From Chlamydiifrater phoenicopteri (GTDB lineage: Bacteria > Chlamydiota > Chlamydiia > Chlamydiales > Chlamydiaceae), in NCBI RefSeq assembly GCF_902807005.1, contig NZ_LR777658.1:1116001-1180000 (forward strand): DNA of 64,000 nucleotides, given 5' to 3'. Position 1 is the first letter of the stretch; every line of letters begins with the position of its first letter. Below, piece after piece: positions 56,348 through 64,000 of this stretch. The notes beneath the pieces were generated by a model, which saw nothing but the letters and a program-made list of their open reading frames with translations, was not told the origin of the DNA and searched no databases. The translations under genes and the position numbers were made by a program.

Positions 56348-58339
56348 ATGGTTATCAAGGAATTAGATACTGATATTTTAGAAAAAATTTCGGGGTCTAT
56401 TAAGCAGCTAAGTATTGAGGCTATTCAAAAAGCCGGTTCTGGACATCCAGGGATGCCTTTAGGATGTGCGGAATTAGCGGCTTACCTTTTCGGCTTTGTG
56501 CTAAAACATAACCCTAAAAATCCGAAGTGGATCAATAGAGACAGGTTTGTTTTATCTGCAGGACATGCTTCGGCTCTCCTCTATTCTTGTCTTCATCTAG
56601 CTGGATATAACGTTTCTATGGAAGATTTGCAGCATTTTCGACAGCTGCATTCTAAGACTCCCGGACATCCAGAATTTGGTCATACTGAAGGAGTGGAAGC
56701 CACTACAGGGCCTTTAGGGCAAGGCGTTGGTAATGCTGCCGGGATGGCTTTGAGCATGAAAATAATGGCCGCAAAGTTTAATCGCCCGGGCTTCCCCATT
56801 TTTACGGGAAAGGTTTATTGCCTTGCTGGAGATGGATGCTTTATGGAGGGCATAAATCATGAAGTTTGTAGTTGGGCTGGGAGGATAGGGTTAGACAACT
56901 TGGTCCTCATATACGATTACAATGGTATTGTTCTCGATGGATCTATGGAGGAAGTTTCTTGTGAAGACGTAAAAGCTCGTTTTCAGGCTTATGGATGGGA
57001 AGTTTTTGAAATAGACGGATATGACTTTCATGGGATGAAAAAAGTTTTTGATGTAGCCAAACACGGCGTTGGTAAGCCCATATTGATTATAGCTAGAACA
57101 ATTATAGGGCATGGGTCGCCAAAGGCTGGCAGCAACAAAGCGCACGGGGCCCCTTTGGGAGAGGACGGCGTTGCTGAGACCAAAAGGTTCTGGAATTTGG
57201 CTGAGGATAAGTTTTTTATTCCTCGAGCCGTAGAGCAATTCTTTTCCAATAAGCTTCAAGAGGACAAGAAATTAGAAGAAGAGTGGACAGATACTGTTCG
57301 GGTATGGTCGAAACATTTTCCAGAGCTCCATAAAGAGTTTTTGAGTTTTGTTGAAAGAGGGTTGCCAGAAAACTTAGAACAAAAATTAGCAGATGTAGAG
57401 GCTCCTGAAGCCGTTTCAGGAAGAGTTATTTCAAATAAGATTTTGCAAGTGTTGTCAAAGGAGATTCCTAATTTAATAGGAGGATCTGCAGATCTTTCCA
57501 GTTCAGACGGAACCTTCCTCTCCAACGAGGATGTCATTGGAATAGGAGGTTTTTTGGGAAAGAACATCAAATATGGAGTCCGGGAGTTTGGAATGGGAGC
57601 TGTTATGAATGGCTTGGCTTCTACGAAACTTTTCCGCCCCTATGGGGGAACATTCTTAGTTTTTTCGGACTATCTAAGAAACGCTATTCGCTTAGCAGCT
57701 CTTTCCAAATTGCCTGTAATTTATCAATTCACACACGACTCTATCCTCATAGGGGAAGATGGACCTACGCATCAGCCAGTAGAACACATTATGTCTCTAC
57801 GAGCCATTCCTGGGTTGCGAGTGTTTAGGGCTGCTGATGCTAATGAAGCAAAGGTTGCTTGGCTTTCTGCTTTGAAATATGAGGGACCAACGGCATTGAT
57901 TTGGTCTAGACAAAATTTGCCCACCTTAGAAGAGACTAACAGGCCTTTTTCTGAGGGAGCATCAAAAGGAGGATATGTCCTCATAAAGGAAAAGCGAACC
58001 CCCGACTATACTTTTTTTGCTACAGGATCAGAGGTGCATTTAGCTGTAGAGGTGGCGCATGAGCTATCTAGACTGGGCAAGAGCGTCCGAGTGGTTTCTA
58101 TGCCTTGTTGGGAAATTTTTGAAGAACAGGATGATTCTTATAAAAATTCTGTAGTGGGAGGAGATTTGGGGAAAAGAGTCTCTATAGAAGCTGGTAGTAG
58201 CTTGGGCTGGTTTAAGTACATTGGAACAGACGGTATTGCTCTCAGTGTAGAAAGTTTTGGCCTTTCAGGATCTCCTAAGCAGGTTGCCGAAGAATTCGGC
58301 TTTACTGTTCATGGAGTTCTCGAGCAGTTGCTGGTTTAA
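56348..58339 (+). CDS. tkt: Transketolase
   Basis: Thiamine-diphosphate enzyme of the non-oxidative pentose phosphate pathway. About 663 residues. GSGHPGMPLGCAELA near residue 31 carries a cofactor histidine, the ThDP motif runs from CLAGDGCFMEGINHE to YDYNGI, and the C-terminal half has FTHDSILIGEDGPTHQPVEH and the catalytic-site FRAADANE. An AAGGA nine bases before the ATG at 56348 favours it over the GTG at 56342. Monocistronic between oppositely oriented genes. Confidence 0.96.
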   Translation: MVIKELDTDILEKISGSIKQLSIEAIQKAGSGHPGMPLGCAELAAYLFGFVLKHNPKNPKWINRDRFVLSAGHASALLYSCLHLAGYNVSMEDLQHFRQLHSKTPGHPEFGHTEGVEATTGPLGQGVGNAAGMALSMKIMAAKFNRPGFPIFTGKVYCLAGDGCFMEGINHEVCSWAGRIGLDNLVLIYDYNGIVLDGSMEEVSCEDVKARFQAYGWEVFEIDGYDFHGMKKVFDVAKHGVGKPILIIARTIIGHGSPKAGSNKAHGAPLGEDGVAETKRFWNLAEDKFFIPRAVEQFFSNKLQEDKKLEEEWTDTVRVWSKHFPELHKEFLSFVERGLPENLEQKLADVEAPEAVSGRVISNKILQVLSKEIPNLIGGSADLSSSDGTFLSNEDVIGIGGFLGKNIKYGVREFGMGAVMNGLASTKLFRPYGGTFLVFSDYLRNAIRLAALSKLPVIYQFTHDSILIGEDGPTHQPVEHIMSLRAIPGLRVFRAADANEAKVAWLSALKYEGPTALIWSRQNLPTLEETNRPFSEGASKGGYVLIKEKRTPDYTFFATGSEVHLAVEVAHELSRLGKSVRVVSMPCWEIFEEQDDSYKNSVVGGDLGKRVSIEAGSSLGWFKYIGTDGIALSVESFGLSGSPKQVAEEFGFTVHGVLEQLLV

Positions 58340-58364
58340 CAGACGGTTCCTTTATAGCGGTGAT

Positions 58365-59246
58365 CTAGTAGTCGGAGTCTTTTGATCCTCCAGAATCTAG
58401 ATCATCAGCTTCTCCAACCTCCATGTGAGGTAAGTCCCCTTTGCTAGAGGCTTTCTTGTTGAGTAATTCTTCTAGTCTATGAAGGGTAGAGATTCCTTTA
58501 GAGATGTGGTCTTCTGTGTATGTCTTAAGAACAAAAGAGCTACTCTGTTTGGTTTTTATTCCTTCTTTGCGTAAGGGTAAATCTGAGATCAGTAGAAGGG
58601 CCCCTATAGGAAAATTTCTTCTATACCCAGCGGCAAATAAAGTTGCACACTCCATTTCTGCAGTCTGAGCTTTTGTTTCATAAAGCCTTTTGCGGAACTC
58701 TTTATTAAATTCCCAAAAACGAACATTTGTTGTGTGGGTTATCCCGATGTGATAATGAGCTTTGCTTTCTTCCAGAATTTCAGTAGTGGCCTTCTGTACA
58801 ACAAAGTTGGCAAGAGCTGGAACTTCTGGGGGGAAGTAGGCATCAGAAGTGCCTTCTCCTCGAATACTAGCGACTGGGACAAAGTAATCTCCGACATTAT
58901 AGTGAGATCGAAGCCCCCCGCACATGCCTAACATTAAGCTGGCTCTAGTGTTTGGTAAGAACGAACATAGGTCTACAGTTAAAGCTGCGCCAGGAGATCC
59001 CAGCTTAAAATCCAGTATGGAAATTCGTTGATCAGGAGCATGTGCCGCGGAAAACATAGACCCTTCAGTAATAGGGGTTTGGAACATTTTAGCGAAGACG
59101 CGAATATAGTAGGAAAAATTTGTTAATAGTAGGAAAGGGCAGAAGTCTTGAATATCTGACCCAGAGTAACGTTCTAAAGTATCTCTGGCTATCTTTTCTT
59201 CATGTTTTCTATCATCAAGATCGTTTTCTGATAACACCGAGTTCAC
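58365..59246 (-). CDS. amn: AMP nucleosidase, short form
   Basis: Hydrolyses AMP to adenine and ribose 5-phosphate. 293 residues against ~480 in E. coli: the N-terminal regulatory domain is missing and only the nucleoside phosphorylase-like catalytic domain remains (LMLGMCGGLRSHYNVGDYFVP, EMECATLFAAGYRRN, LLLISDLPLRKEG). The start is GTG, either at 59246 or, better placed eight bases after AAGG, at 59237. It diverges from efp; the C-terminal tail is acidic (EADDLDSGGSKDSDY). Confidence 0.92.
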   Translation of the reverse strand: MNSVLSENDLDDRKHEEKIARDTLERYSGSDIQDFCPFLLLTNFSYYIRVFAKMFQTPITEGSMFSAAHAPDQRISILDFKLGSPGAALTVDLCSFLPNTRASLMLGMCGGLRSHYNVGDYFVPVASIRGEGTSDAYFPPEVPALANFVVQKATTEILEESKAHYHIGITHTTNVRFWEFNKEFRKRLYETKAQTAEMECATLFAAGYRRNFPIGALLLISDLPLRKEGIKTKQSSSFVLKTYTEDHISKGISTLHRLEELLNKKASSKGDLPHMEVGEADDLDSGGSKDSDY

Positions 59247-59382
59247 CTTGCATGCTTCGAGGTTTTCCTCAGAATACAGAATTAATTATTTTCTGAGACT
59301 AGTTTTCTCTGACATTCTTCTGGACAAAGCTTCGCGTTCAGGAGTAAAATCTAGCACCGATAAAGAAACGGAAGTTGATACT

Positions 59383-59955
59383 ATGGTACGTGTAAGCACG
59401 AGTGATTTTAGAGTAGGCCTAAGAATAGAGATAGATGGGCAGCCATACTTGATATTGCAGAATGATTTTGTTAAGCCGGGGAAGGGACAGGCTTTTAACC
59501 GTATTAAAGTAAAAAATTTTTTGAACGGAAGGGTCATAGAGAAAACTTTCAAATCCGGGGAAACTGTTGAAACAGCGGATGTCAGAGAACAGCAGATGAG
59601 ATTGCTATACACGGATCAAGAAGGCGCAACCTTCATGGATGATGAAAGTTATGACCAGGAGACAGTGTTCTGGGAAAAACTAGAGAGTATCAGGCAGTGG
59701 TTGTTGGAAGACTCTATCTATACCCTTGTCAGGTACAATGATGAAATTATTGCTGTTGAACCCCCTATATTCATGGAATTGACCATAGTAGAAGCGGCTC
59801 CGGGAGTGCGAGGGGATACCGCGTCAGGCAGAGTTTTGAAGCCAGCAGTAACAAATACAGGGGCTAAAGTAATGGTTCCCATTTTCATTGAAGAAGGAGA
59901 ACTTATTAAAGTCGATACTCGAACGGGCAGTTACGAATCTAGAGTCTCTAAGTAG
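59383..59955 (+). CDS. efp: Elongation factor P (second paralogue)
   Basis: Relieves ribosomes stalled on polyproline. The frame is open from 59248, but homology begins at the ATG at 59383 (MVRVSTSDFRVG), giving the standard 190 residues, with GGAAG nine bases before. The KOW domain tip reads FVKPGKGQAF, keeping the lysine that can be modified; the C-terminal OB domain ends with the EF-P signature (TNTGAKVMVPIFIEEGE). Chlamydiae carry two efp genes; this is the CT752-type copy. Confidence 0.95.
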   Translation: MVRVSTSDFRVGLRIEIDGQPYLILQNDFVKPGKGQAFNRIKVKNFLNGRVIEKTFKSGETVETADVREQQMRLLYTDQEGATFMDDESYDQETVFWEKLESIRQWLLEDSIYTLVRYNDEIIAVEPPIFMELTIVEAAPGVRGDTASGRVLKPAVTNTGAKVMVPIFIEEGELIKVDTRTGSYESRVSK

Positions 59956-59995
59956 GTTCTTGTCTAAAAATAGATGGTTTCGTAGAGTGCGGGGT

Positions 59996-60235
59996 ATGAA
60001 AAAGAAAGTGTTGATAGCCTCAGAGGAGGCGCTCCTTCTTCGAAAGCTTCGTGATCGAGGGGTTCAAAGAGAAGAGCAGGAAGCAGTAAAACGGGATGCT
60101 TGGGTTAAAAAGCTCATAGAAATGGCTCCGCCTTCACTAAGGGATATTGACGCCTCCACCCTGGCCGATGGTAAAGACATCCCGCCAAGCGTGTTGGATC
60201 ATATTGTTACGAAACTCTTGGAAGAGGGAGTGTAG
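59996..60235 (+). CDS. Small conserved hypothetical protein, CT753-like
   Basis: 79 residues from the ATG at 59996, 40 bases after efp. The frame is open further upstream inside efp, but that part is not protein-like. The sequence is charged and helical (EEALLLRKLRDRGVQREEQEAVKRDAW is the longest helix, about residues 9-35), with no membrane segment. No domain recognised. Its stop is 17 bases from the convergent phosphoesterase. Confidence 0.7.
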   Translation: MKKKVLIASEEALLLRKLRDRGVQREEQEAVKRDAWVKKLIEMAPPSLRDIDASTLADGKDIPPSVLDHIVTKLLEEGV

Positions 60236-60252
60236 AGCGGCCTCTCTTCAGA

Positions 60253-61143
60253 TTAAAACTGTAGTTCATAAGAGGACTCTTGTTCCAGTTTCAGTGGAGA
60301 ATGCTTCTTTCGTAGGCCTTTTATCATTACGGTAGTGGATCGACAGCTTTGATCGTTAAGGTCTATTACATTAAATCGTGCGTTTTTTCTGTCAGATATA
60401 GATCCTGAATTTAAAATCAAATTAGGATAATGGTCTTTGCAGCTATAGACGGCGGCAGAGTGGTCGTGTCCGTGTATGTAGATTTTTGCGTTAGGATATT
60501 TCTTCAACATATTTTGTAGCAGTTTCCCATTGATGAGGTCGTGGTAAGGTCTGTTCGTTGCTAGCAAAGGGTAGTGGTTGGCTATAATTACTTTTTCCTC
60601 AGGAGGGATATTTAAAAAGAAATTTTCTAACACAGAAATTTGCATAAGATCTACTTTTCCATGAGAAGTCATCCATCCATTGGGATACGAGCAATCTAAA
60701 AGAACTAGCCACCAGTGCTCATTGATTTTGTTAAAAGAAACTCGTCCTTGTTGTAGTTGAGGGTTGGGGAAAACCTTGTAAAAGACTCCTTCAGCGAAGG
60801 CTTTTTTTGTGTAAACATCGTGATTTCCTGGAAGTAAATGTATGGGAACAGAGAGAGTTTCTTTTAGGTGATTGACAAAATTTTTAGCTAATAGAAATTC
60901 TTTTTTTGTTGCAGTGAGAGTGAAATCTCCAGTTATACAAAGAGCGTCTACCTTCAGATTAGAAACTAGCTCCGAAAAATGATTAATAATTTTGCGGGTT
61001 TCAAATCCTAAAGGACAGAAAAGTTGACGTAACATTCCCTTTGCACGTTTGTTAAAGCAAGTAAAAACATTAAAAGGGAAGCAATAGCAGTGCAAATCCG
61101 AGAAATGTAAAAGTCGAAAATCTTTTGAAGATTTAGCAATCAT
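60253..61143 (-). CDS. Calcineurin-like metallophosphoesterase, CT754-like
   Basis: 296 residues. All metal-binding blocks are visible in order: HFSDLH (residues 14-19), CITGDFT, LLPGNHDVY, IIANHYPLL and YIHGHDHSA. These coordinate two metals in cyclic-nucleotide phosphodiesterases, lipid A (UDP-diacylglucosamine) hydrolases and related enzymes. Substrate is not clear. No signal peptide, so probably cytoplasmic. The groEL3 stop is 12 bases upstream, so both are likely one unit. Confidence 0.88.
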   Translation of the reverse strand: MIAKSSKDFRLLHFSDLHCYCFPFNVFTCFNKRAKGMLRQLFCPLGFETRKIINHFSELVSNLKVDALCITGDFTLTATKKEFLLAKNFVNHLKETLSVPIHLLPGNHDVYTKKAFAEGVFYKVFPNPQLQQGRVSFNKINEHWWLVLLDCSYPNGWMTSHGKVDLMQISVLENFFLNIPPEEKVIIANHYPLLATNRPYHDLINGKLLQNMLKKYPNAKIYIHGHDHSAAVYSCKDHYPNLILNSGSISDRKNARFNVIDLNDQSCRSTTVMIKGLRKKHSPLKLEQESSYELQF

Positions 61144-61155
61144 AAGCTCCTCTAA

Positions 61156-62724
61156 CTATTTTTTGCTAATAACAGCCGCAGATCTTAAGATCAAAGAGGC
61201 TAGGTCGACGGAATGTCGAAGAGTTTCCATTACGGTCCTATAGGGATCTAAAATTCCTGCAGCAATAAGATCTTCTATTTGTTCTGAAGAACCATTCAAT
61301 CCCATGACAGGGTTTTTAAGTACGAGCAATTTCTCAATCACCACTTCTGGTTTAAAACCGCTGTTAGAGATTATTTGAGACATAGGTATAAAACAAGCTC
61401 TTTGTAAGGCTTGTATCCCTGATTTTACGGAATTGTCTGATTGATTTTTAGAAAGATTTTCTAAAGAGGTTGATGCATAAAATAAAGAGGTCCCACCGCC
61501 GGGAACGAAGCCGCTTTCTAAGGCTGTTTCTACGGATAAAATACTTTCTTTGACGGAGGCTTCAAAGTCTAAAGAACTTCTTTTTTCTGTTGAAAAAACA
61601 TCTATGAAGGCTACTTTTTCTGATAGTCTCTTTTTTCTCCGCATAAGAAAAACTTTTTCTTGTTCGTTTGCAGAGTGTTTGATGTTTTCTTCTAGTCTCT
61701 TTATTTGTAATGCGTGAAGATCTGGTTGTACGTTGCTTCCTATGAGGATTAGTTTGTTTGAAAAAATCCTCGCTTGATCACATCTACCCAATGTTTTTAT
61801 GCATAACGAGGGAAGGTTTTCTTGCCGTATAATAAATGTTCCAGAGAAGAGCGCGGCATCTTCTAGTTCTTCTCTAAAAAATGAGCAAGGGTTTTTGGGA
61901 GAGACGACGCAAACGCGCAGAAGGTTTTTTATCCTGTTAATGATTAATGAAGATAAAGTCTGAGAAGAAATAGATTCGCAAATAATAAGAAGATCCCGAT
62001 CAGTCTCTGATATTTTCTTAAACAACGGTAGAAAAGGGTGTAGGTCCGAAATTTTTGCGTTAATAATGAGAATATAAGGGTTAGACATGGATACGGACAT
62101 GGAAGAAGTATCCGAAATAAAATAAGGTGAAGAAAATCCTATAGAGAGTCTCAATCCATGAGTATTATTCAATGTGGGACGTTGCTCAGTACTACTTTCA
62201 ACAAGTATAAATCCTGAGGGGAAGACAGAAGAAAAGGCCGTGTGGATTGCTTTAGCTGCTAAATCATTGCCTCTTGATGAGCAGAGAGCAAGGGCCTTTA
62301 TTTTGTCTAAATCTTTGACTGGCGTAACTTTTTGTGAAAGTTCCGTTTCTATTTGTTGAACACCCAGATACAGTCCTTCAATGATTTGTTCTGTAATGGC
62401 TCCATTCTGTATAGCTTCTAAACTTTCTTTCAAAATAGTTTCTAGCAAAAGAATGGAGGCAATGCCGCCGCCTCCTGTTGTTGCACTTACGGAGTCTCCT
62501 AAGGACAAAGCCATTTCCGCTCCAGCGATTTCAAAATCGTTCGTTAATGCTAGACGTTCTACGTGCTCCTCTGACAAGCAACCTTTATGTAGAGAGATAA
62601 TAGAAGCTCTGGAAGCTGTCTCTGGACCGATGTGAGGGGCTAGAAGCAAGGACAATTTGCTAATGCCTGAGAGCAGTTTATTCGCTGCATCTTTACCAAA
62701 AGCGAGATTCTTACCTGGAAACAA
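61156..62724 (-). CDS. groEL3: Divergent GroEL paralogue (GroEL3)
   Basis: 522 residues aligning along the whole chaperonin fold, but strongly diverged. The ATPase loop, normally AGDGTTTATV, reads SATTGGGGIASI, so the catalytic Asp87 is missing, and the VEDALHA block with Asp398 reads VKESILSVE. The GGGT motif (FVPGGGTSLF) and the C-terminal GILDPYRTV, with the Asp495 equivalent, are kept. The GGM-rich tail is absent. It probably does not cycle like GroEL1 and has no groES partner here. tRNA-Cys lies upstream on the same strand. Confidence 0.92.
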   Translation of the reverse strand: MFPGKNLAFGKDAANKLLSGISKLSLLLAPHIGPETASRASIISLHKGCLSEEHVERLALTNDFEIAGAEMALSLGDSVSATTGGGGIASILLLETILKESLEAIQNGAITEQIIEGLYLGVQQIETELSQKVTPVKDLDKIKALALCSSRGNDLAAKAIHTAFSSVFPSGFILVESSTEQRPTLNNTHGLRLSIGFSSPYFISDTSSMSVSMSNPYILIINAKISDLHPFLPLFKKISETDRDLLIICESISSQTLSSLIINRIKNLLRVCVVSPKNPCSFFREELEDAALFSGTFIIRQENLPSLCIKTLGRCDQARIFSNKLILIGSNVQPDLHALQIKRLEENIKHSANEQEKVFLMRRKKRLSEKVAFIDVFSTEKRSSLDFEASVKESILSVETALESGFVPGGGTSLFYASTSLENLSKNQSDNSVKSGIQALQRACFIPMSQIISNSGFKPEVVIEKLLVLKNPVMGLNGSSEQIEDLIAAGILDPYRTVMETLRHSVDLASLILRSAAVISKK

Positions 62725-62815
62725 GATGAAACCTCCATGAAAGGATACATTGCGTACCTTACCAAGAGAGATTTTACTTCACAACAGTTTGATCTTCTTG
62801 AAGAGAGGTTTCCTT

Positions 62816-62886
62816 AGGTGGCACCCGGAATCGAACCGGGGATAGAGGCTTTGCAGGCCTCGGCCTTACCGCTTGGCTATGCCACC
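62816..62886 (-). tRNA. tRNA-Cys (GCA)
   Basis: A complete cloverleaf on the minus strand, 71 bases: acceptor GGTGGCA / TGCCACC, anticodon arm GAGGC-CTGCAAA-GCCTC with anticodon GCA, T-arm CCCGG-TTCGATT-CCGGG. Discriminator is T. It lies 91 bases before groEL3. Confidence 0.96.
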
Positions 62887-62964
62887 AGGGAGGACGAGAG
62901 TCTAACAAATATCAGATTTTAGGGGGCAAAATCTTTTTGTGCGCCGCCATTTTTTCTGCTTTTC

Positions 62965-62994
62965 TTGCAATCATTACAAAATCTTTCTTATAGT
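62965..62994 (+). promoter_or_regulatory. Candidate promoter for murF
   Basis: TTGCAA (62965-62970) and TATAGT (62989-62994) with an 18-base spacer; the ATG is 34 bases downstream. Confidence 0.45.
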
Positions 62995-63027
62995 GGGCTG
63001 AGAAAAAAAAGAATTTTAGGTAACGAA

Positions 63028-64000
63028 ATGCGTCCTATTCTTCTATCTGAGTGGGTTTCCCTGTTGTTTCCAGATGTTCCAGAGATCCGTTCTTCTAAAA
63101 TGGTATCGGGAGTAGTAATTGATAGTCGGCAGGTTCAGGCTGGGGACGTGTTCTTTGCTTTGCCCGGAGCTCGAGTTGATGGGCATTCTTTTTTACAGGA
63201 GGCTTCGCAAAAAGGAGCTGTGGCAGCTGTTGTTTCTTCTGAGTATTCTGGTGGAGATTTTGGTTTGGAGCTCATAAGAGTGCCTTCTGTTTCGGAAGCT
63301 TTGTCTTCAGCTGGCAACTGCAAATATAATCTTTATGAGGGTGTTGTTGTCGGGATTACTGGGTCTTTAGGGAAAACTACTGTGAAAGTTTTTTTGAATG
63401 CTATTCTCTCTTCAGCTTATACAGTGTTTTCCACTCCTAAGAGCTATAATACACAGCTGACGGTTCCGCTGAGCCTTTTAATGAGTGGAGGAGATGAGGA
63501 TTTTCTAATTTTAGAAATGGGAGTGTCTTCTCCGGGGGACATGTCTAACCTTTTAAAGGTTGTTGAGCCTGACGTAGCTGTTGTTACTCAAGTTTCTTCC
63601 CAACATACAGCGTTTTTCTCAGACGGAAAGCAAGGGATTTGCCAAGAAAAAACTCGTATATTTGGAGTGAATAAAGCGCAGATACAACTCCTGCCTAGAG
63701 ACAGTGAGTTTTTTGATTTCATGAAAAATGTTAATCCAATGGCTGAGCAGTTTTCTTTTTCTTTCAGTAATTTTTTGGCAGATTTTCATTACAAATCGAT
63801 ATCTGATAGTGGAGTTATGATAGCAACTCCTTTTGGAGATCTTTCGTTAAATATTAAATTTCCCTACAAGCCTGCTTATATTAATTTTTTGATAGCAGTG
63901 TCTTTGGCAACAATCCTAGGAATTTCTCCTGAAGAAATAGAATCTGTCTTACCAAATATCAAATTGCCTCCTATGCGCTTTGAAAGCATGGAGAGTAACG
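63028..64000 (+). CDS. murF: UDP-N-acetylmuramoyl-tripeptide--D-alanyl-D-alanine ligase, 5' part
   Basis: Adds D-Ala-D-Ala to the muramyl tripeptide, the last cytoplasmic step before lipid I. The frame is open to the window edge, giving 324 of about 450 residues. The N-terminal domain has VVIDSRQVQAGDVFFALPG, the ATP loop is GITGSLGKTTVK (about residues 111-122) and STPKSYNTQLTVPLSLL is the MurF-type substrate block. AGGTAACGAA precedes the ATG. Its presence fits the peptidoglycan that chlamydiae make at the division site. Confidence 0.95.
   Translation, partial: MRPILLSEWVSLLFPDVPEIRSSKMVSGVVIDSRQVQAGDVFFALPGARVDGHSFLQEASQKGAVAAVVSSEYSGGDFGLELIRVPSVSEALSSAGNCKYNLYEGVVVGITGSLGKTTVKVFLNAILSSAYTVFSTPKSYNTQLTVPLSLLMSGGDEDFLILEMGVSSPGDMSNLLKVVEPDVAVVTQVSSQHTAFFSDGKQGICQEKTRIFGVNKAQIQLLPRDSEFFDFMKNVNPMAEQFSFSFSNFLADFHYKSISDSGVMIATPFGDLSLNIKFPYKPAYINFLIAVSLATILGISPEEIESVLPNIKLPPMRFESMESN

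Noticed and set aside
59248-59382. 45-residue N-terminal extension of EF-P
   Set aside because: It has no similarity to EF-P, and the ATG at 59383 gives the exact family length with a Shine-Dalgarno.

Overview
This window is a chromosomal segment of a member of the Chlamydiaceae. The evidence is the gene content (PorB, the histone Hc1, a NUE-like SET-domain protein, three flagellar basal-body homologues in an otherwise non-flagellar context, a third GroEL, a second EF-P) and the gene order, which follows C. trachomatis CT708 to CT756 almost gene for gene (CT numbers are from memory). Several proteins and the 16S rRNA variable regions differ clearly from the C. trachomatis and C. pneumoniae versions I remember, so this looks like a more distant species or genus of the family. 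I cannot name it from sequence alone.

Layout. 1-4.4 kb: a rightward group with the end of an SNF2-type helicase, mreB and GTP-type pckA, closed by an intrinsic terminator. 4.6-8.4 kb: two tandem paralogous Chlamydia-specific proteins. 8.5-18.2 kb: a leftward stretch with porB, gpsA, a UDP-sugar pyrophosphorylase, the FliJ/FliI/FliH/FliF-like cluster, a NifU/NifS-like pair and phosphoglycerate mutase. 18.4-25.6 kb: RluB-type pseudouridine synthase, a membrane protein, birA, rodA, a P1B-type metal ATPase beside a VIT/CCC1-like membrane protein, and serS. The riboflavin genes expected between serS and the next gene are missing here. 25.7-33.8 kb: secreted protein, lipoprotein, AGCS amino-acid symporter, PEBP protein, SET-domain protein, YycJ-type hydrolase and ftsK. 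33.9-39.4 kb: tRNA-His (leftward) and a complete 16S-23S-5S operon (rightward) with visible processing stems. 39.7-55.9 kb: nqrF, yajC, rlmD-like, hctA, a large secreted protein, hemG-hemN-hemE, mfd and alaS. 56-64 kb: a short lysine-rich ORF, transketolase, amn, efp, a small protein, a phosphoesterase, groEL3, tRNA-Cys and the start of murF.

How it works together. Most of the window is housekeeping: cell shape and division (MreB, RodA, FtsK, MurF), central carbon (PckA, Gpm, Tkt), haem synthesis, sodium respiration (NqrF), translation (rRNA, SerS, AlaS, EF-P) and repair (Mfd). Host-adaptation genes are interspersed: porin, probable effectors, a SET methyltransferase and a chromatin-condensing histone. 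Many genes overlap by 1-4 bases (ATGA, TAATG), and several convergent pairs overlap at their stops, so the segment is very compact. No IS element, prophage or CRISPR array is visible.

The most interesting observations are a FliF-like protein ending in a FliG middle-domain-like segment, a NifS/NifU pair lacking nearly all the expected catalytic and scaffold residues, a possible metal-handling pair (P1B-4-like ATPase plus VIT-like protein), the empty riboflavin locus and an unlisted lysine-rich micro-ORF upstream of alaS.
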